Source of the DNA: Caldisericia bacterium
Lineage (GTDB): Bacteria; Caldisericota; Caldisericia; JAAYUI01
Length of the DNA: 64,000 nucleotides
Assembly (NCBI GenBank): GCA_017999835.1
Contig: JAGNLA010000008.1
Location: 1 to 64,000, forward strand
Direction of reading: 5' to 3'
The notes under the pieces were generated by a model, which was given only the letters and a program-made list of their open reading frames with translations, did not search any database and was not told the origin of the DNA. Each line of letters starts with the position of its first letter. Position 1 is the stretch's first letter. The position numbers and the translations under genes were made by a program. This document shows positions 1 through 8,015 of this stretch, one piece after another.

Positions 1-2
1 CT

Positions 3-98
3 GATTATGTCTGGAAGTACAATCACAGAAAAGAACCTACATCGTATCAAGTGAGATTGTTGTTGAAAATGTTGATTAACAGGAGTAATATGGTCTAA
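3..98 (+). CDS. possible transposase C-terminus (partial at window edge)
   Basis: An open frame enters from the left edge and stops with TAA at 96-98. Its 31 residues contain YVWKYNHRKEP followed by a Leu-rich helix (RLLLKMLI). This resembles the end of IS1595/ISXO2-type transposases, where an F-x-x-R-Y/F-N-x-R segment precedes a short Leu-rich helix. That is pattern recognition on a very short piece. Nothing before the edge is available and no inverted repeat can be assigned. It could also be chance coding. Confidence 0.3.
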   Translation, partial: DYVWKYNHRKEPTSYQVRLLLKMLINRSNMV

Positions 99-119
99 GT
101 TGGTGGCTGAGGGTGAGAA

Positions 120-473
120 TTACCCAAGAATTGTCATAACCGGCATGACCAGGAACAGCGAAACGGCAAGTGTTACCAGACCACCAATGAGCATTGGCAA
201 TAAGAAATCCGAAAATAACATGCCAAAACCACTCAAATCAATTCCATTTTCCACCATGCCTGAAAGCATCTTCGGGTCTAGATTGAATCCGCCCATATTT
301 CCGGCTCCATGAGTAAAAAGCGACCCAAAAGAAGCACCGGCGAAAATTATCAACGGGACTGCAGCAATAATTCCCAACACCACTTCAACACCAACATAAA
401 CGCCCAATTCACCTATTTTTTTGGTGAAGAGCTTACCGATAAGATCAAATCCTTTTTGTATTTTGTCGTTCAT
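120..473 (-). CDS. small two-helix membrane protein
   Basis: A complete 117-residue protein with a charged N-terminus (about residues 1-22), a hydrophobic helix (about 25-47), a glycine-rich polar linker and a second hydrophobic helix at the C-terminus (about 88-115). I do not recognise a named family. The N-terminal layout resembles DUF4013-like or YckC-like integral membrane proteins, so this may be a short relative of the longer membrane proteins at 1467-3207. The ATG lies 6 bases after a TACATT -10 box and has no Shine-Dalgarno, so the transcript is probably leaderless. It is convergent with the possible transposase tail. Function unknown. Confidence 0.6.
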   Translation of the reverse strand: MNDKIQKGFDLIGKLFTKKIGELGVYVGVEVVLGIIAAVPLIIFAGASFGSLFTHGAGNMGGFNLDPKMLSGMVENGIDLSGFGMLFSDFLLPMLIGGLVTLAVSLFLVMPVMTILG

Positions 474-479
474 GCTTTA

Positions 480-508
480 AATGTAACGGTTTTTAACCTT
501 TTAGTCAA
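480..508 (-). promoter_or_regulatory. leaderless promoter of the small membrane protein
   Basis: Read on the minus strand, a TTGACT -35 (503-508), a 17-base spacer and a TACATT -10 (480-485) are followed after only 6 bases by the ATG at 473. There is no ribosome site, so transcription should start at or next to the start codon. Confidence 0.6.
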
Positions 509-607
509 CAAGTAATCTATGCTTAACCGAAGCGTAATCTTTGTAAACTCATAAACAACTACGAATTTACTTGATTTATTTGGGCAAACGATGAAAATCG
601 ATTGAGT

Positions 608-694
608 GCCGGAGTGGCGAAACCGGTAGACGCACGAGACTTAAAATCTCGCGTTGGCAACAACGTGTCGGTTCAAGTCCGACCTCCGGCACCA
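608..694 (+). tRNA. tRNA-Leu (anticodon UAA)
   Basis: The acceptor GCCGGAG pairs perfectly with CTCCGGC. The discriminator is A and CCA is encoded (692-694). The anticodon stem CGAGA/TCTCG encloses the loop CTTAAAA, giving anticodon TAA. A long variable arm (about 653-665) marks a class II tRNA, as expected for Leu. The T-arm reads GTCGG-TTCAAGT-CCGAC. A weak promoter (TTGATT at 571-576, GAAAAT at 593-598) precedes it. Confidence 0.97.
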
Positions 695-735
695 GAAACA
701 ATCATTGATGTAACCACATCACCAGGAGATGTTTA

Positions 736-1470
736 TTGCCCCACATCAAATCCAATGGATCCACAATCCATTATCTATGCGAAGGTTCAGGCAGGGATAT
801 TGTTGTGCTGCCAGGCTTGTGGACAAACTCAAAGTGGCTGGCAAAATACCTGGATCTCAAGACCCACGGAAAAGTCTGGATAATTGATCCACCATATTCA
901 AACCTCACCCATTGTAGGGCAGGTCATTCAATAAATTATTATGCAGACAAAGTAATCGAGGCCATGAAATTGCTCGGAATAACTAGACCTGTCATCATGG
1001 CAGAATCGCTTGGCACAACTGTTGCTCTCACCATTGAAAAACGCACTGGAGCAGAAAAACTGGTTTTGGTGGCTCCGGTTATCAACGTAGAAAGAAAACT
1101 ATTTTTATATACGTTCACTCAAATGCTCACGCCAACACGGTCTCTTGTCCACCAGCGCGCAAACATGATGTTTCGCAGAAAACCAGAGATGATTCCACAA
1201 GCTATAGAAATGATGTCCGGCTTTGGCAAATCCAAACTTCTTGGCTCAATAATCGCCATGAAAAAATACAACGCCCTAAACTTCAAACCATCCTGTCCAA
1301 CACTGATAATCGGCGGTCAGTACGACAAGATTTCCACCCCAGAAAAACTCGACACTGTCTCCCAGGCATTTGGCGCAAAACTTGTCATAAACAAAAAAAC
1401 CGGCCATCACGTAACCGAATACGCGTGGCCGGAATGTTTTGAGCAGATTGTCGAATTTATCGAGGCCTAG
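736..1470 (+). CDS. alpha/beta hydrolase
   Basis: A 244-residue alpha/beta-hydrolase-fold protein. The nucleophile elbow is A-E-S-L-G with Ser91. The likely acid is Asp197 (GGQYDKI) and the base is His224 or His225 (KTGHHV). An oxyanion-type strand VVLPGLW lies at about 23-29. The start is TTG, supported by AGGAGA at 724-729. The substrate cannot be told; esterase, lipase or C-C hydrolase activities are all possible for this fold. It follows tRNA-Leu directly. Its TAG stop overlaps the stop codon of the convergent membrane-protein gene in a CTAG tetranucleotide, so no terminator separates them. Confidence 0.85.
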   Translation: MPHIKSNGSTIHYLCEGSGRDIVVLPGLWTNSKWLAKYLDLKTHGKVWIIDPPYSNLTHCRAGHSINYYADKVIEAMKLLGITRPVIMAESLGTTVALTIEKRTGAEKLVLVAPVINVERKLFLYTFTQMLTPTRSLVHQRANMMFRRKPEMIPQAIEMMSGFGKSKLLGSIIAMKKYNALNFKPSCPTLIIGGQYDKISTPEKLDTVSQAFGAKLVINKKTGHHVTEYAWPECFEQIVEFIEA

Positions 1471-2354
1471 AGCTCCATTCCACTCTGAGGATCGGCATAT
1501 GCATCGACTCTGTTATAGTCTTCAAGCAGCGACAAGTCTTTTTTCGATATTGATTCGGTAATAATCGGCTCCTTTGAATCCTCTTCATATTCCTGGAAAC
1601 CAATTGTGACCATGATTTCTTCAAATCCAACAATGATCAGTGCTGCAAACGGCCAAATCTCAATTGACGGGACAATTATGAAAATTCTGAGGAAATACTT
1701 GAGCAATATCGGTAGAAAAACAAAAGCAACCAAAACGAGCCTGATAAAGTTGATTAGCCAGAAACGTTGAGCTGTTGCCTTCCACGATTTTGAAATTGCC
1801 GCAAAAAGACCTTTGCCCTGAATCATAAACATCGGTGTATATGAAACCTTTGTCATCAGCATAACAATTATGATCCCAAGCGCTAGCAACACTGGCAAAT
1901 AGAATCTTGCTCCAAGGCCATAGATACCTGAAAGACGGAATACCAGAAACGTCAAACCCATAATTGCCAACATGACAGCAACAAGAAACATTGAATATGC
2001 TATCATCTTTTTCGTGTAGTTCTTTATGCCTATCGAGAACGTTCTCTGGGCAATGTGGTCAGGATCAACACAACCCATCATGTATCTGGTCGAACCGGCA
2101 AAAGCTATTGCGCCGAGGAAAATCCATAAAACCATAAAAATAAGCACTGTCCATATTGCTTTTGTGGAACCAAGAGTGATCAAGCTGAAAAAGGCTTTGT
2201 TAAACGATGTGTAGCCATCCGGGATTAAACCTGAGAAAATTTCGGCAAACAAAACGGACAGATACGCTGCTGCAGCATAAGCTGCTCCAACGCCAAGTAA
2301 TCCCTCACCATGTCTTGGTACCCTTCTAATCAGATGTTTCCAGAATCTGCTCAT
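1467..2354 (-). CDS. polytopic membrane protein, unknown function
   Basis: A 295-residue integral membrane protein with about six hydrophobic segments, running from near residue 20 to 245. A soluble acidic C-terminal tail of about 50 residues follows (EEDSKEPIITES and beyond). No catalytic motif is visible. The architecture looks like a DUF4013-type or glycerophosphodiester-phosphodiesterase membrane-domain protein, but this is only a resemblance. The ATG has a good site (AGGAGCGG). It overlaps the upstream membrane-protein gene by 29 bases and is the last gene of a gpmI-led operon. The two neighbours have the same size and layout and are probably paralogues or partners. Confidence 0.75.
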   Translation of the reverse strand: MSRFWKHLIRRVPRHGEGLLGVGAAYAAAAYLSVLFAEIFSGLIPDGYTSFNKAFFSLITLGSTKAIWTVLIFMVLWIFLGAIAFAGSTRYMMGCVDPDHIAQRTFSIGIKNYTKKMIAYSMFLVAVMLAIMGLTFLVFRLSGIYGLGARFYLPVLLALGIIIVMLMTKVSYTPMFMIQGKGLFAAISKSWKATAQRFWLINFIRLVLVAFVFLPILLKYFLRIFIIVPSIEIWPFAALIIVGFEEIMVTIGFQEYEEDSKEPIITESISKKDLSLLEDYNRVDAYADPQSGMEL

Positions 2355-3207
2355 TTTCCGCTCCTTTCAGCGATGAAACGCGACTGTCGGTTTGAGAGCC
2401 AATGTCGTCCATATGATAACCGCTCCCTGAGAAAAACCAAACAACAGACGAGGCTGCCCATCCTGTTGCTTGCAGGGCAAACTTAACAGACTCATAAATG
2501 CCCATCGAAACAATTCTGGCATCTAGCAACAAAAACGATGTTGCGTTAAGCACAAACGCAACAATCGACACCAATACAAACAAAACTGGAAGTGATCTTA
2601 GCGATGAAAAAACTGTTTTTTTGAATGACTGGACAAAACCACCTCCCTGGCTAACGTAAAGGTATATAGGGACAAAATAGAAGAAAACAGTCATCACAAC
2701 AACATCTCTTATCGATCCAAAAACCACTATGCCAACAGCGGAGCTAACAGTTACCTTTGCAAGCAGCATTTCAACAAGATACCCGAAAAGCGATGACGCA
2801 ATAATCATGGGTAGCATGAGTACAGTGTATTTTACATACTCCCAAAAACATATCTGTCGCGCCTGATTGCTTTGAAATCTGAGCATCAAATTTACAATCA
2901 CTCTCCCAAAAGCAATAAAAATGAAGAACTGGACGATAAACATCGTTACCCAGACAATCGGCCATTGTTCAACCATGGACTGCGAGAAAAGCCCAAAAGA
3001 AAAACAGGACACGAAATAGCTTATCGGGGACATTTTATCAAAACAGGACCAGATGCTGCGCTCGACAGGAATAAAGAAAGCCAGCAATCTTATAGTTGCA
3101 AAAAAAGCGATTGTCTGTGCTATATGCCACAGCACAAGCGCCAAACCTGCAAAACCGAGCAAATTCCTGTTTGCCTGATCGCGCAGCTTTTTTACAAACA
3201 CTTTCAT
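2326..3207 (-). CDS. polytopic membrane protein, unknown function
   Basis: A 293-residue protein with about six transmembrane segments. It has a basic N-terminus (MKVFVKKLRDQANRN) and a hydrophilic C-terminal tail of about 35 residues. The size and helix spacing match the following gene, suggesting duplication or a hetero-oligomer. It starts inside the stop of gpmI (ATGA overlap at 3204-3207) and overlaps the next gene by 29 bases, so the three are translationally coupled. No enzyme motif is seen and the role is unknown. The link to phosphoglycerate mutase is one of operon position only. Confidence 0.75.
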   Translation of the reverse strand: MKVFVKKLRDQANRNLLGFAGLALVLWHIAQTIAFFATIRLLAFFIPVERSIWSCFDKMSPISYFVSCFSFGLFSQSMVEQWPIVWVTMFIVQFFIFIAFGRVIVNLMLRFQSNQARQICFWEYVKYTVLMLPMIIASSLFGYLVEMLLAKVTVSSAVGIVVFGSIRDVVVMTVFFYFVPIYLYVSQGGGFVQSFKKTVFSSLRSLPVLFVLVSIVAFVLNATSFLLLDARIVSMGIYESVKFALQATGWAASSVVWFFSGSGYHMDDIGSQTDSRVSSLKGAENEQILETSD

Positions 3208-4745
3208 TTGGTAAACACTGAATCTTTCATTTGAGGTGGCTTCCTGATGCCCAATAAATGTAGCAGGAGCCCGGTCACGTCGGCAAGAGTCCCCAGAGGG
3301 GCAAGTTCTCTTCTGTCAATTTCATTCACAGGGATAAGTATGAGCGGAACCATGTTTGTTGTGTGAGCAGTGTGTACATTGCCCATTCCATCAAGAAGCT
3401 GCTCAACGTTGCCGTGATCAGAGATTACCACCATGTTGTAGCCAAATTCCTTTGCCACATCGGCAATCTGTTTTGTAGCTTTGTCAACAAACCTCACGGC
3501 TTTGATGGCTGCTGGAATGTTGCCGGTGTGGCCAACCATGTCCGGGTTTGCAAGGTTGCAGGCTATGAAGTTGTACTTCCCCGATTTCATGGCCTGACTC
3601 AACTTTTCAACAACCTCTGGGCCTGACATCTCAGGCTGGAGATCGTATGTGGCCACTTTTGGTGATGGCACCAGGATTCTGTCCTCTCCAGGATAGGGCT
3701 CTTCCCTGCCACCGTTGAAAAAATAGGTCACATGGGCATATTTTTCAGTTTCGGCTATTCGGAGCTGGGTCAAACCAGCATCGGAAATTGCTTTACCCAG
3801 GGTCATATCAATGTCCTGGGTTAGCATATCGTCTGTAAAAACTATTGGCAAATTCAGTGATTCATCGTAGAGGGCAAAACAGGTGAAAGTGATTTTTGGA
3901 AATTTGTCTCTGGCAAATCCTGTAAATTCCTTTGCAGTCAGCGCTCTGGCGATTTGCCTTGCACGGTCTGGCCTGAAATTGAAATGGATAAATGAGTCAC
4001 CGTCATCGATGGTTGCCAATGGCTTTCCGTTTTGAGCCACAACCATCGGTTCAATAAACTCGTCAGTAACGCCATTGCTGTATGATTCTTCGATTGCTTT
4101 GACAGGATCATCAATTAATTGGCCAACGCCTGAAACCATGCAATCGTATGCTTTTTTGGTTCTATCCCAGCGATTATCCCTGTCCATGGCATAAAATCTG
4201 CCTGATATGGTAGCAATTTTTCCAGCACCTAGTGCTTTGAATTTGTCCTGGATTTCTTCAATGAATCCAACCGCTGAAGCTGGAGGAGTGTCTCTACCAT
4301 CAAGGAAGGCGTGGAGGAAAATGTTTTTAACGCCGCGATCCCTGGCGATTTTTACTATCTCGTACAAATGTTCCAGTTCTGAGTGAACACCACCATTTGA
4401 ACACAGACCCGCAAGGTGGAGCTTGGAATTTTTGGCTTTATCGATTGCTTCGAGCAAAACTTTGTTTTTTGCAAGGCTTCCATCCTCAACAGCTTTATCG
4501 ATGAGTGTCAGTTTCTGGTAAACTATCCTGCCAGCTCCAAGGTTTAAATGCCCTACTTCAGAGTTGCCCATCTGTCCTTTTGGGAGTCCAACGTTCAAAC
4601 CTGACGTGTCAAGCTGGGAATGAGGGTTTTCATCCCTGAGTTTATCGATGTTTGGCGTGCATGCAAGCGTGCAGACGTTACCTGAGCTTGGAGGGGCAAT
4701 GCCAAAGCCATCCAATATTAATAACAATACTTTCCTGTCGTTCAT
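3204..4745 (-). CDS. gpmI: 2,3-bisphosphoglycerate-independent phosphoglycerate mutase
   Basis: Interconverts 3- and 2-phosphoglycerate in glycolysis and gluconeogenesis, using two metal ions and a phosphoserine intermediate. At 513 residues it has the normal iPGM length. Seen in order: LLILDGFG (metal ligand Asp12), the catalytic-Ser loop MGNSEVGH with Ser62, HAFLDGRDTPP, SGRFYAMDRDNRW, FNFRPDRARQ, and the C-terminal metal site VISDHGN plus HTAHTTN. The start is ATG with no clear ribosome site. The -10 box ends 10 bases upstream, so the leader is only 3-4 bases. It is divergent from minD, with which it shares a -35 box, and heads an operon with two membrane-protein genes. Confidence 0.97.
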   Translation of the reverse strand: MNDRKVLLLILDGFGIAPPSSGNVCTLACTPNIDKLRDENPHSQLDTSGLNVGLPKGQMGNSEVGHLNLGAGRIVYQKLTLIDKAVEDGSLAKNKVLLEAIDKAKNSKLHLAGLCSNGGVHSELEHLYEIVKIARDRGVKNIFLHAFLDGRDTPPASAVGFIEEIQDKFKALGAGKIATISGRFYAMDRDNRWDRTKKAYDCMVSGVGQLIDDPVKAIEESYSNGVTDEFIEPMVVAQNGKPLATIDDGDSFIHFNFRPDRARQIARALTAKEFTGFARDKFPKITFTCFALYDESLNLPIVFTDDMLTQDIDMTLGKAISDAGLTQLRIAETEKYAHVTYFFNGGREEPYPGEDRILVPSPKVATYDLQPEMSGPEVVEKLSQAMKSGKYNFIACNLANPDMVGHTGNIPAAIKAVRFVDKATKQIADVAKEFGYNMVVISDHGNVEQLLDGMGNVHTAHTTNMVPLILIPVNEIDRRELAPLGTLADVTGLLLHLLGIRKPPQMKDSVFTK

Positions 4746-4755
4746 TATCCAGATG

Positions 4756-4783
4756 ATTATACAAAAACACCGGTCATTGACAA
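4756..4783 (-). promoter_or_regulatory. gpmI promoter (shares -35 with minD)
   Basis: On the minus strand TTGTCA (4778-4783), a 16-base spacer and a perfect TATAAT (4756-4761), ending 10 bases before the gpmI ATG. The -35 hexamer lies in the quasi-palindrome TTGACAA that also provides the minD -35 on the other strand. Confidence 0.65.
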
Positions 4784-4805
4784 CACAACATTGGTATCAT
4801 AAACT
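4777..4805 (+). promoter_or_regulatory. leaderless minD promoter
   Basis: TTGACA (4777-4782), a 17-base spacer and TAAACT (4800-4805), then exactly 7 bases to the minD ATG at 4813. No Shine-Dalgarno is present. The -35 overlaps that of divergent gpmI almost completely, so the two polymerases should compete for the site. Confidence 0.6.
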
Positions 4806-4812
4806 TTTATTG

Positions 4813-5604
4813 ATGAGCAAAGCAATTGTTGTCACATCCGGTAAAGGTGGAGTGGGCAAAACCACTGTCACAGCAAATATAGGCTACAGTCTTGCATTGA
4901 TTGGCAAGAAAGTGGTTCTTGTCGACACTGACATTGGCCTGAGAAATCTTGATGTGATGATGGGCCTTGAGAGTAAAATAATTTACAATCTAGTCGATGT
5001 GACTGATGGTATCTGTGAGCTTTCCCAGGCATTGATCAAAGATACGAGATTGTCGTCAGACCTGTATCTTCTACCGGCATCCCAGTCAAGGCACAAGGAA
5101 GATGTCAGCTTTGACCAGATGAAAATCATAATATCACTTTTAAAAAAGAACTTTGATTACGTAATAATCGACTGTCCGGCAGGCATTGAACACGGGTTTG
5201 CAAACGCTGTTCATGCGGCAGATTCTGCAATAATAGTGGTCACGCCTGAAGTCACTTCTGTTCGTGACGCAGACAGGGTTTTGGGGCTGCTTGAAAATTT
5301 TGAGATAACCGACACTAGCCTGATTGTGAACCGAGTCCAACCCCACATGGTAAATACTGGTAGAATGATGACAGTTGACCAGATAACCGATTTGCTTGGA
5401 ATAAAACTTCTTGGCGTCATCCCCGAGGACAACAACGTCATAGCCTGCACAAACAAAGGTGAACCGGTTGTGCTAAAAGGTCGAACACCTGCAGTAAAAG
5501 CATACAGTTCCATTGTTTCCAGGCTTGAAGGCAATGATGAACCGATGGGCAATCTTGGCAAAAAGGGGTTCTGGTCGAAGCTTTCAGACAGCTTCGGGAG
5601 GTAG
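4813..5604 (+). CDS. minD: septum-site determining ATPase MinD
   Basis: Membrane-cycling ATPase that positions the division site with MinE. The frame is open from 4648, but the family N-terminus (MSKAIVVTSGKGGVGKTT, deviant Walker A) begins at ATG 4813, which also sits 7 bases after the -10 box. This gives 263 residues, a normal length. DTDIGLRNLD and DCPAGIE are the switch and Walker B regions. The C-terminus KKGFWSKLSDSFGR is the amphipathic membrane-targeting helix. minE follows after one base. No minC is present in the window. The upstream part of the frame overlaps gpmI in antisense and is not coding. Confidence 0.96.
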   Translation: MSKAIVVTSGKGGVGKTTVTANIGYSLALIGKKVVLVDTDIGLRNLDVMMGLESKIIYNLVDVTDGICELSQALIKDTRLSSDLYLLPASQSRHKEDVSFDQMKIIISLLKKNFDYVIIDCPAGIEHGFANAVHAADSAIIVVTPEVTSVRDADRVLGLLENFEITDTSLIVNRVQPHMVNTGRMMTVDQITDLLGIKLLGVIPEDNNVIACTNKGEPVVLKGRTPAVKAYSSIVSRLEGNDEPMGNLGKKGFWSKLSDSFGR

Positions 5605-5605
5605 G

Positions 5606-5872
5606 ATGCTATTTGGGCTGTTTGGTAAAAAACAGGTTCAGCCTAGCGCAAGCGAAAGGCTTCAAATGGTGCTCATTCAGGACAGGCAGTCGGTTGCGCC
5701 TGAGCTGATGCAAAACCTGAAAAGGGATATCCTAGAGGTCATCGACCGGTACGTCATCATCGAGCGCGACGGTATCGACGTCAACCTCACTGTCAGCAAC
5801 AAAGTCACCACCCTCATCGCCACCGTCCCCATCAAAAACGTCAGACGATCCGTCAAGAAAAGTAAGCTTTGA
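5606..5872 (+). CDS. minE: cell division topological specificity factor MinE
   Basis: An 88-residue MinE. Its N-terminus (MLFGLFGKK) is the membrane/MinD-contact segment. The contact helix ASERLQMVLIQDR follows, then the family signature LKRDILEVIDRYVIIE and a beta-strand region DVNLTVSNKVTTLIATVPIK. The ATG at 5606 has a strong site, GGGAGGTAGG. Its last 141 bases are also the antisense of the 3' end of scpB, in the same codon register. Because the conserved MinE dimer domain lies in that stretch, minE is clearly real to its stop and the overlap is not an annotation error on this side. Confidence 0.92.
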   Translation: MLFGLFGKKQVQPSASERLQMVLIQDRQSVAPELMQNLKRDILEVIDRYVIIERDGIDVNLTVSNKVTTLIATVPIKNVRRSVKKSKL

Positions 5873-6355
5873 CTTTAGCTCCTCAAACTGGGTCAGTCCT
5901 GAGATTTCCCTGAATTTGTCAGTTACCTTGAAAGTGATGATTCTTCTTTTGAATTTTGTTGGTTTTTCAACCCTTTCGAGCAAACCCTTCCTCATTAAAC
6001 CTTTTATCGTGCTGTCAGATGAGGATCCACGATATTTATTTATCTGGGTCAGTGTTGCCTCGCCTTTACTGGCAACGACAGCCAATACCTCGACATGAGC
6101 AGATGAAAGCCTGCGTTTGGCAGGTTTTCTGATTAATGGTTTTACAACTTCGGCATAGTCAGGGTTTGAAACCAACTGTGCCTTTTGGTTTGAAAGATGC
6201 AAAGAAATACCAGAATCCTCGTATCTTGAAACCAGCTGATTGAGCGATACTGCCACCATGGATTCGGAGCAATTTACAATTTTCCCAATTTTTCCGTAGG
6301 ACAGCGGTCTGCCAGCACAAAACAGCACCGCCTCAATTGCATTTATCAGTTTCAC
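5732..6355 (-). CDS. scpB: segregation and condensation protein B (acidic C-tail overlapping minE)
   Basis: A 207-residue ScpB, the winged-helix dimer that with ScpA bridges SMC arms in chromosome segregation. The N-terminal IEAVLFCAGRPLS and the double winged-helix region up to about residue 160 (ISGLTQFEELKSKL) are family-like. The last ~45 residues are almost all Asp, Glu, Gly, Val and Ser. They are encoded opposite the conserved half of minE, with codons exactly in antisense register, so MinE Val/Ile/Leu codons mirror as Asp/Glu. The tail therefore looks overprinted after loss of an earlier stop. The ATG overlaps scpA in an ATGA. Confidence 0.9.
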   Translation of the reverse strand: MKLINAIEAVLFCAGRPLSYGKIGKIVNCSESMVAVSLNQLVSRYEDSGISLHLSNQKAQLVSNPDYAEVVKPLIRKPAKRRLSSAHVEVLAVVASKGEATLTQINKYRGSSSDSTIKGLMRKGLLERVEKPTKFKRRIITFKVTDKFREISGLTQFEELKSKLTFLDGSSDVFDGDGGDEGGDFVADSEVDVDTVALDDDVPVDDL

Positions 6356-7035
6356 AGTTTTTCAATCATTATCGGACCAAAAGGTTCAGATTGCCAGGCG
6401 TTGACCTTGCTAAGCTTCATCAGCTGGAGAAGCGCCAGGAGCCTGGTTATGACATCCAGCCTGGAGGATGATTTACCGAGCAGCATTGAAAAAAGTATTT
6501 GGATGTCCTTTTTGAGCCACTCGAGAATCTCGCCCATTGCTTGTTTGAGGTTTATGGTAACCCTTCTAACAACAAGCTGTTTTTGGTCTGATTCTTTTTT
6601 GTCGTTTGCAAGTCTTGAGATGATCGATACCAGCTTGCGCTCTGATGGCATGACAATCGTTTCCGGGTCAGATGAAGTCAGCTGTGGGTGAGGATAGCCA
6701 AATGAATGGATGGTTACGCTCTTTTGGATCATTTCCTTGAGCTGAATCATGGTTTCATAGTTTGAATCAATGTTGTCTGCTGTTTGTCCCTGCTTGAACA
6801 CCGACTCCTTGACTGGAACAATAAACTTGCCACCATTTGCAACAAATTCTGCTTTCATCTGCAGCAGATGTGCGGCTTTTTCAAGCGATTCTAGGTGTTC
6901 TGACTGGATTGTTTCGGTTTCAATTATGTTTTCCAGCAACGCACCGGTTATCTGGGAAAGCCTGATCTTGTATGGTGAAACAGCGCCCGAACGGGCACCA
7001 TGGATCACCAGCCCAAGACTCTCAGGATTGACCAT
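6352..7035 (-). CDS. scpA: segregation and condensation protein A
   Basis: A 227-residue ScpA kleisin, which with ScpB regulates the SMC ATPase. The N-terminal helix bundle contains the typical LLQMKAEFVANGGKFIVP-like segment (family: AAxLLxxKSxxLLP). The C-terminal winged helix has the VTRLLALLQLMKLSKVNAWQ pattern (family: VaTFLALLELvk). The start ATG lies within the end of trpS (14-base overlap) and the stop overlaps the scpB start. The central linker is variable, as usual. Identity is also supported by the trpS-scpA-scpB order seen in many bacteria. Confidence 0.88.
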   Translation of the reverse strand: MVNPESLGLVIHGARSGAVSPYKIRLSQITGALLENIIETETIQSEHLESLEKAAHLLQMKAEFVANGGKFIVPVKESVFKQGQTADNIDSNYETMIQLKEMIQKSVTIHSFGYPHPQLTSSDPETIVMPSERKLVSIISRLANDKKESDQKQLVVRRVTINLKQAMGEILEWLKKDIQILFSMLLGKSSSRLDVITRLLALLQLMKLSKVNAWQSEPFGPIMIEKL

Positions 7036-8011
7036 ACTTCATGCCCATCCTTGAAAGAATTTCATTCCAGATTGGATTTGTGAATTCACATGCTTTTTTT
7101 GCACCATCATTGAGAATGTCCCAGACCATGTCTGGCTTTGTGACGTATTGTTCCCTTTTATCCCTGATTGGAGCAATGATTCCATCCAAAGCCGATGATA
7201 ACTCTTTTTTACACGCAACGCAACCCAGCTCGCCACTGGCGCACGCTTTTGCCCTGCCTTCAAGGTCTGGGGTTTTGAGGATTTTGTGGAAACTGTAGAC
7301 TGAGCAGACTTCAGCCCTGCCTGGATCGCTCTTTCTGACCTTTTGAGGATCAGTGACCATGAGCGACACTTTTTTGCCTATGACTTCGGCATTGTCGCAA
7401 AGGAAGATGCCATTGTCATAGCTTTTGCTCATCTTGCGTCCGTCGGTTCCTGGAATAACCGTGTGATCCCTAAGATATTCCTTAGGCTCAGGGAAGGTTT
7501 CACCATAAAGATTATTAAACCTTCTTGCTACCTCTCTGGCAATTTCAAGGTGTGGTCTTTGATCTTCGCCGATTGGAACCAACTCGCCTTTGTAGGCAAG
7601 GATGTCAGCAGCCTGAAGCACCGGATAGCCAAGCAAACCGTGGCCGATGCTATCGTTCAGGTTGAGATCCCTGACCATATCCTTTACGGTAGGATTGCGC
7701 TCAAGCCATCCTGTCGGAGTGATCATTGACAACATGAGGTAAAGATTGAAGTGAATTGGAACCTGGGACTGGACAAAAATGGTGGACTTTGTTGGATCCA
7801 TTCCGGCTGCAAGCCAGTCTGAGACCATCTGGAGGATGTTGTCCTTGACGTCTGCTGTTTTGTCATAACCAGTTGTCAGAACGTGAAGATCGGCAACCAG
7901 AAAGAAACAATTGTGTTTTTCCTGAAGTTCGATATCTGAAAGCAGAACCGAAAGATAGTGACCAATGTGCATGCGACCGGTTGGTCTCATGCCTGTAAGG
8001 ATGCGTGACAT
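7022..8011 (-). CDS. trpS: tryptophanyl-tRNA synthetase
   Basis: Charges tRNA-Trp. Class I synthetase of 329 residues, with the HIGH motif inside RPTGRMHIGHYLS (His15-His18) and KMSKS inside DGRKMSKSYDN near residue 190. A GEDQRPHLE segment, used for Trp/ATP binding in the family, is also present. The frame extends further upstream, but the protein begins with MSRILTGMRPTG as in the family, so the ATG at 8009-8011 is chosen. A GGGGG run about 10 bases upstream may serve as ribosome site. It lies between the degenerate site-2 protease and scpA. Confidence 0.96.
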   Translation of the reverse strand: MSRILTGMRPTGRMHIGHYLSVLLSDIELQEKHNCFFLVADLHVLTTGYDKTADVKDNILQMVSDWLAAGMDPTKSTIFVQSQVPIHFNLYLMLSMITPTGWLERNPTVKDMVRDLNLNDSIGHGLLGYPVLQAADILAYKGELVPIGEDQRPHLEIAREVARRFNNLYGETFPEPKEYLRDHTVIPGTDGRKMSKSYDNGIFLCDNAEVIGKKVSLMVTDPQKVRKSDPGRAEVCSVYSFHKILKTPDLEGRAKACASGELGCVACKKELSSALDGIIAPIRDKREQYVTKPDMVWDILNDGAKKACEFTNPIWNEILSRMGMKYGQS

Positions 8012-8015
8012 TTTT

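Noticed and set aside
4648-4812. 55-codon N-terminal extension of minD
   Set aside because: It lies antisense to gpmI and across the promoter. The family N-terminus and the -10 spacing place the start at 4813.
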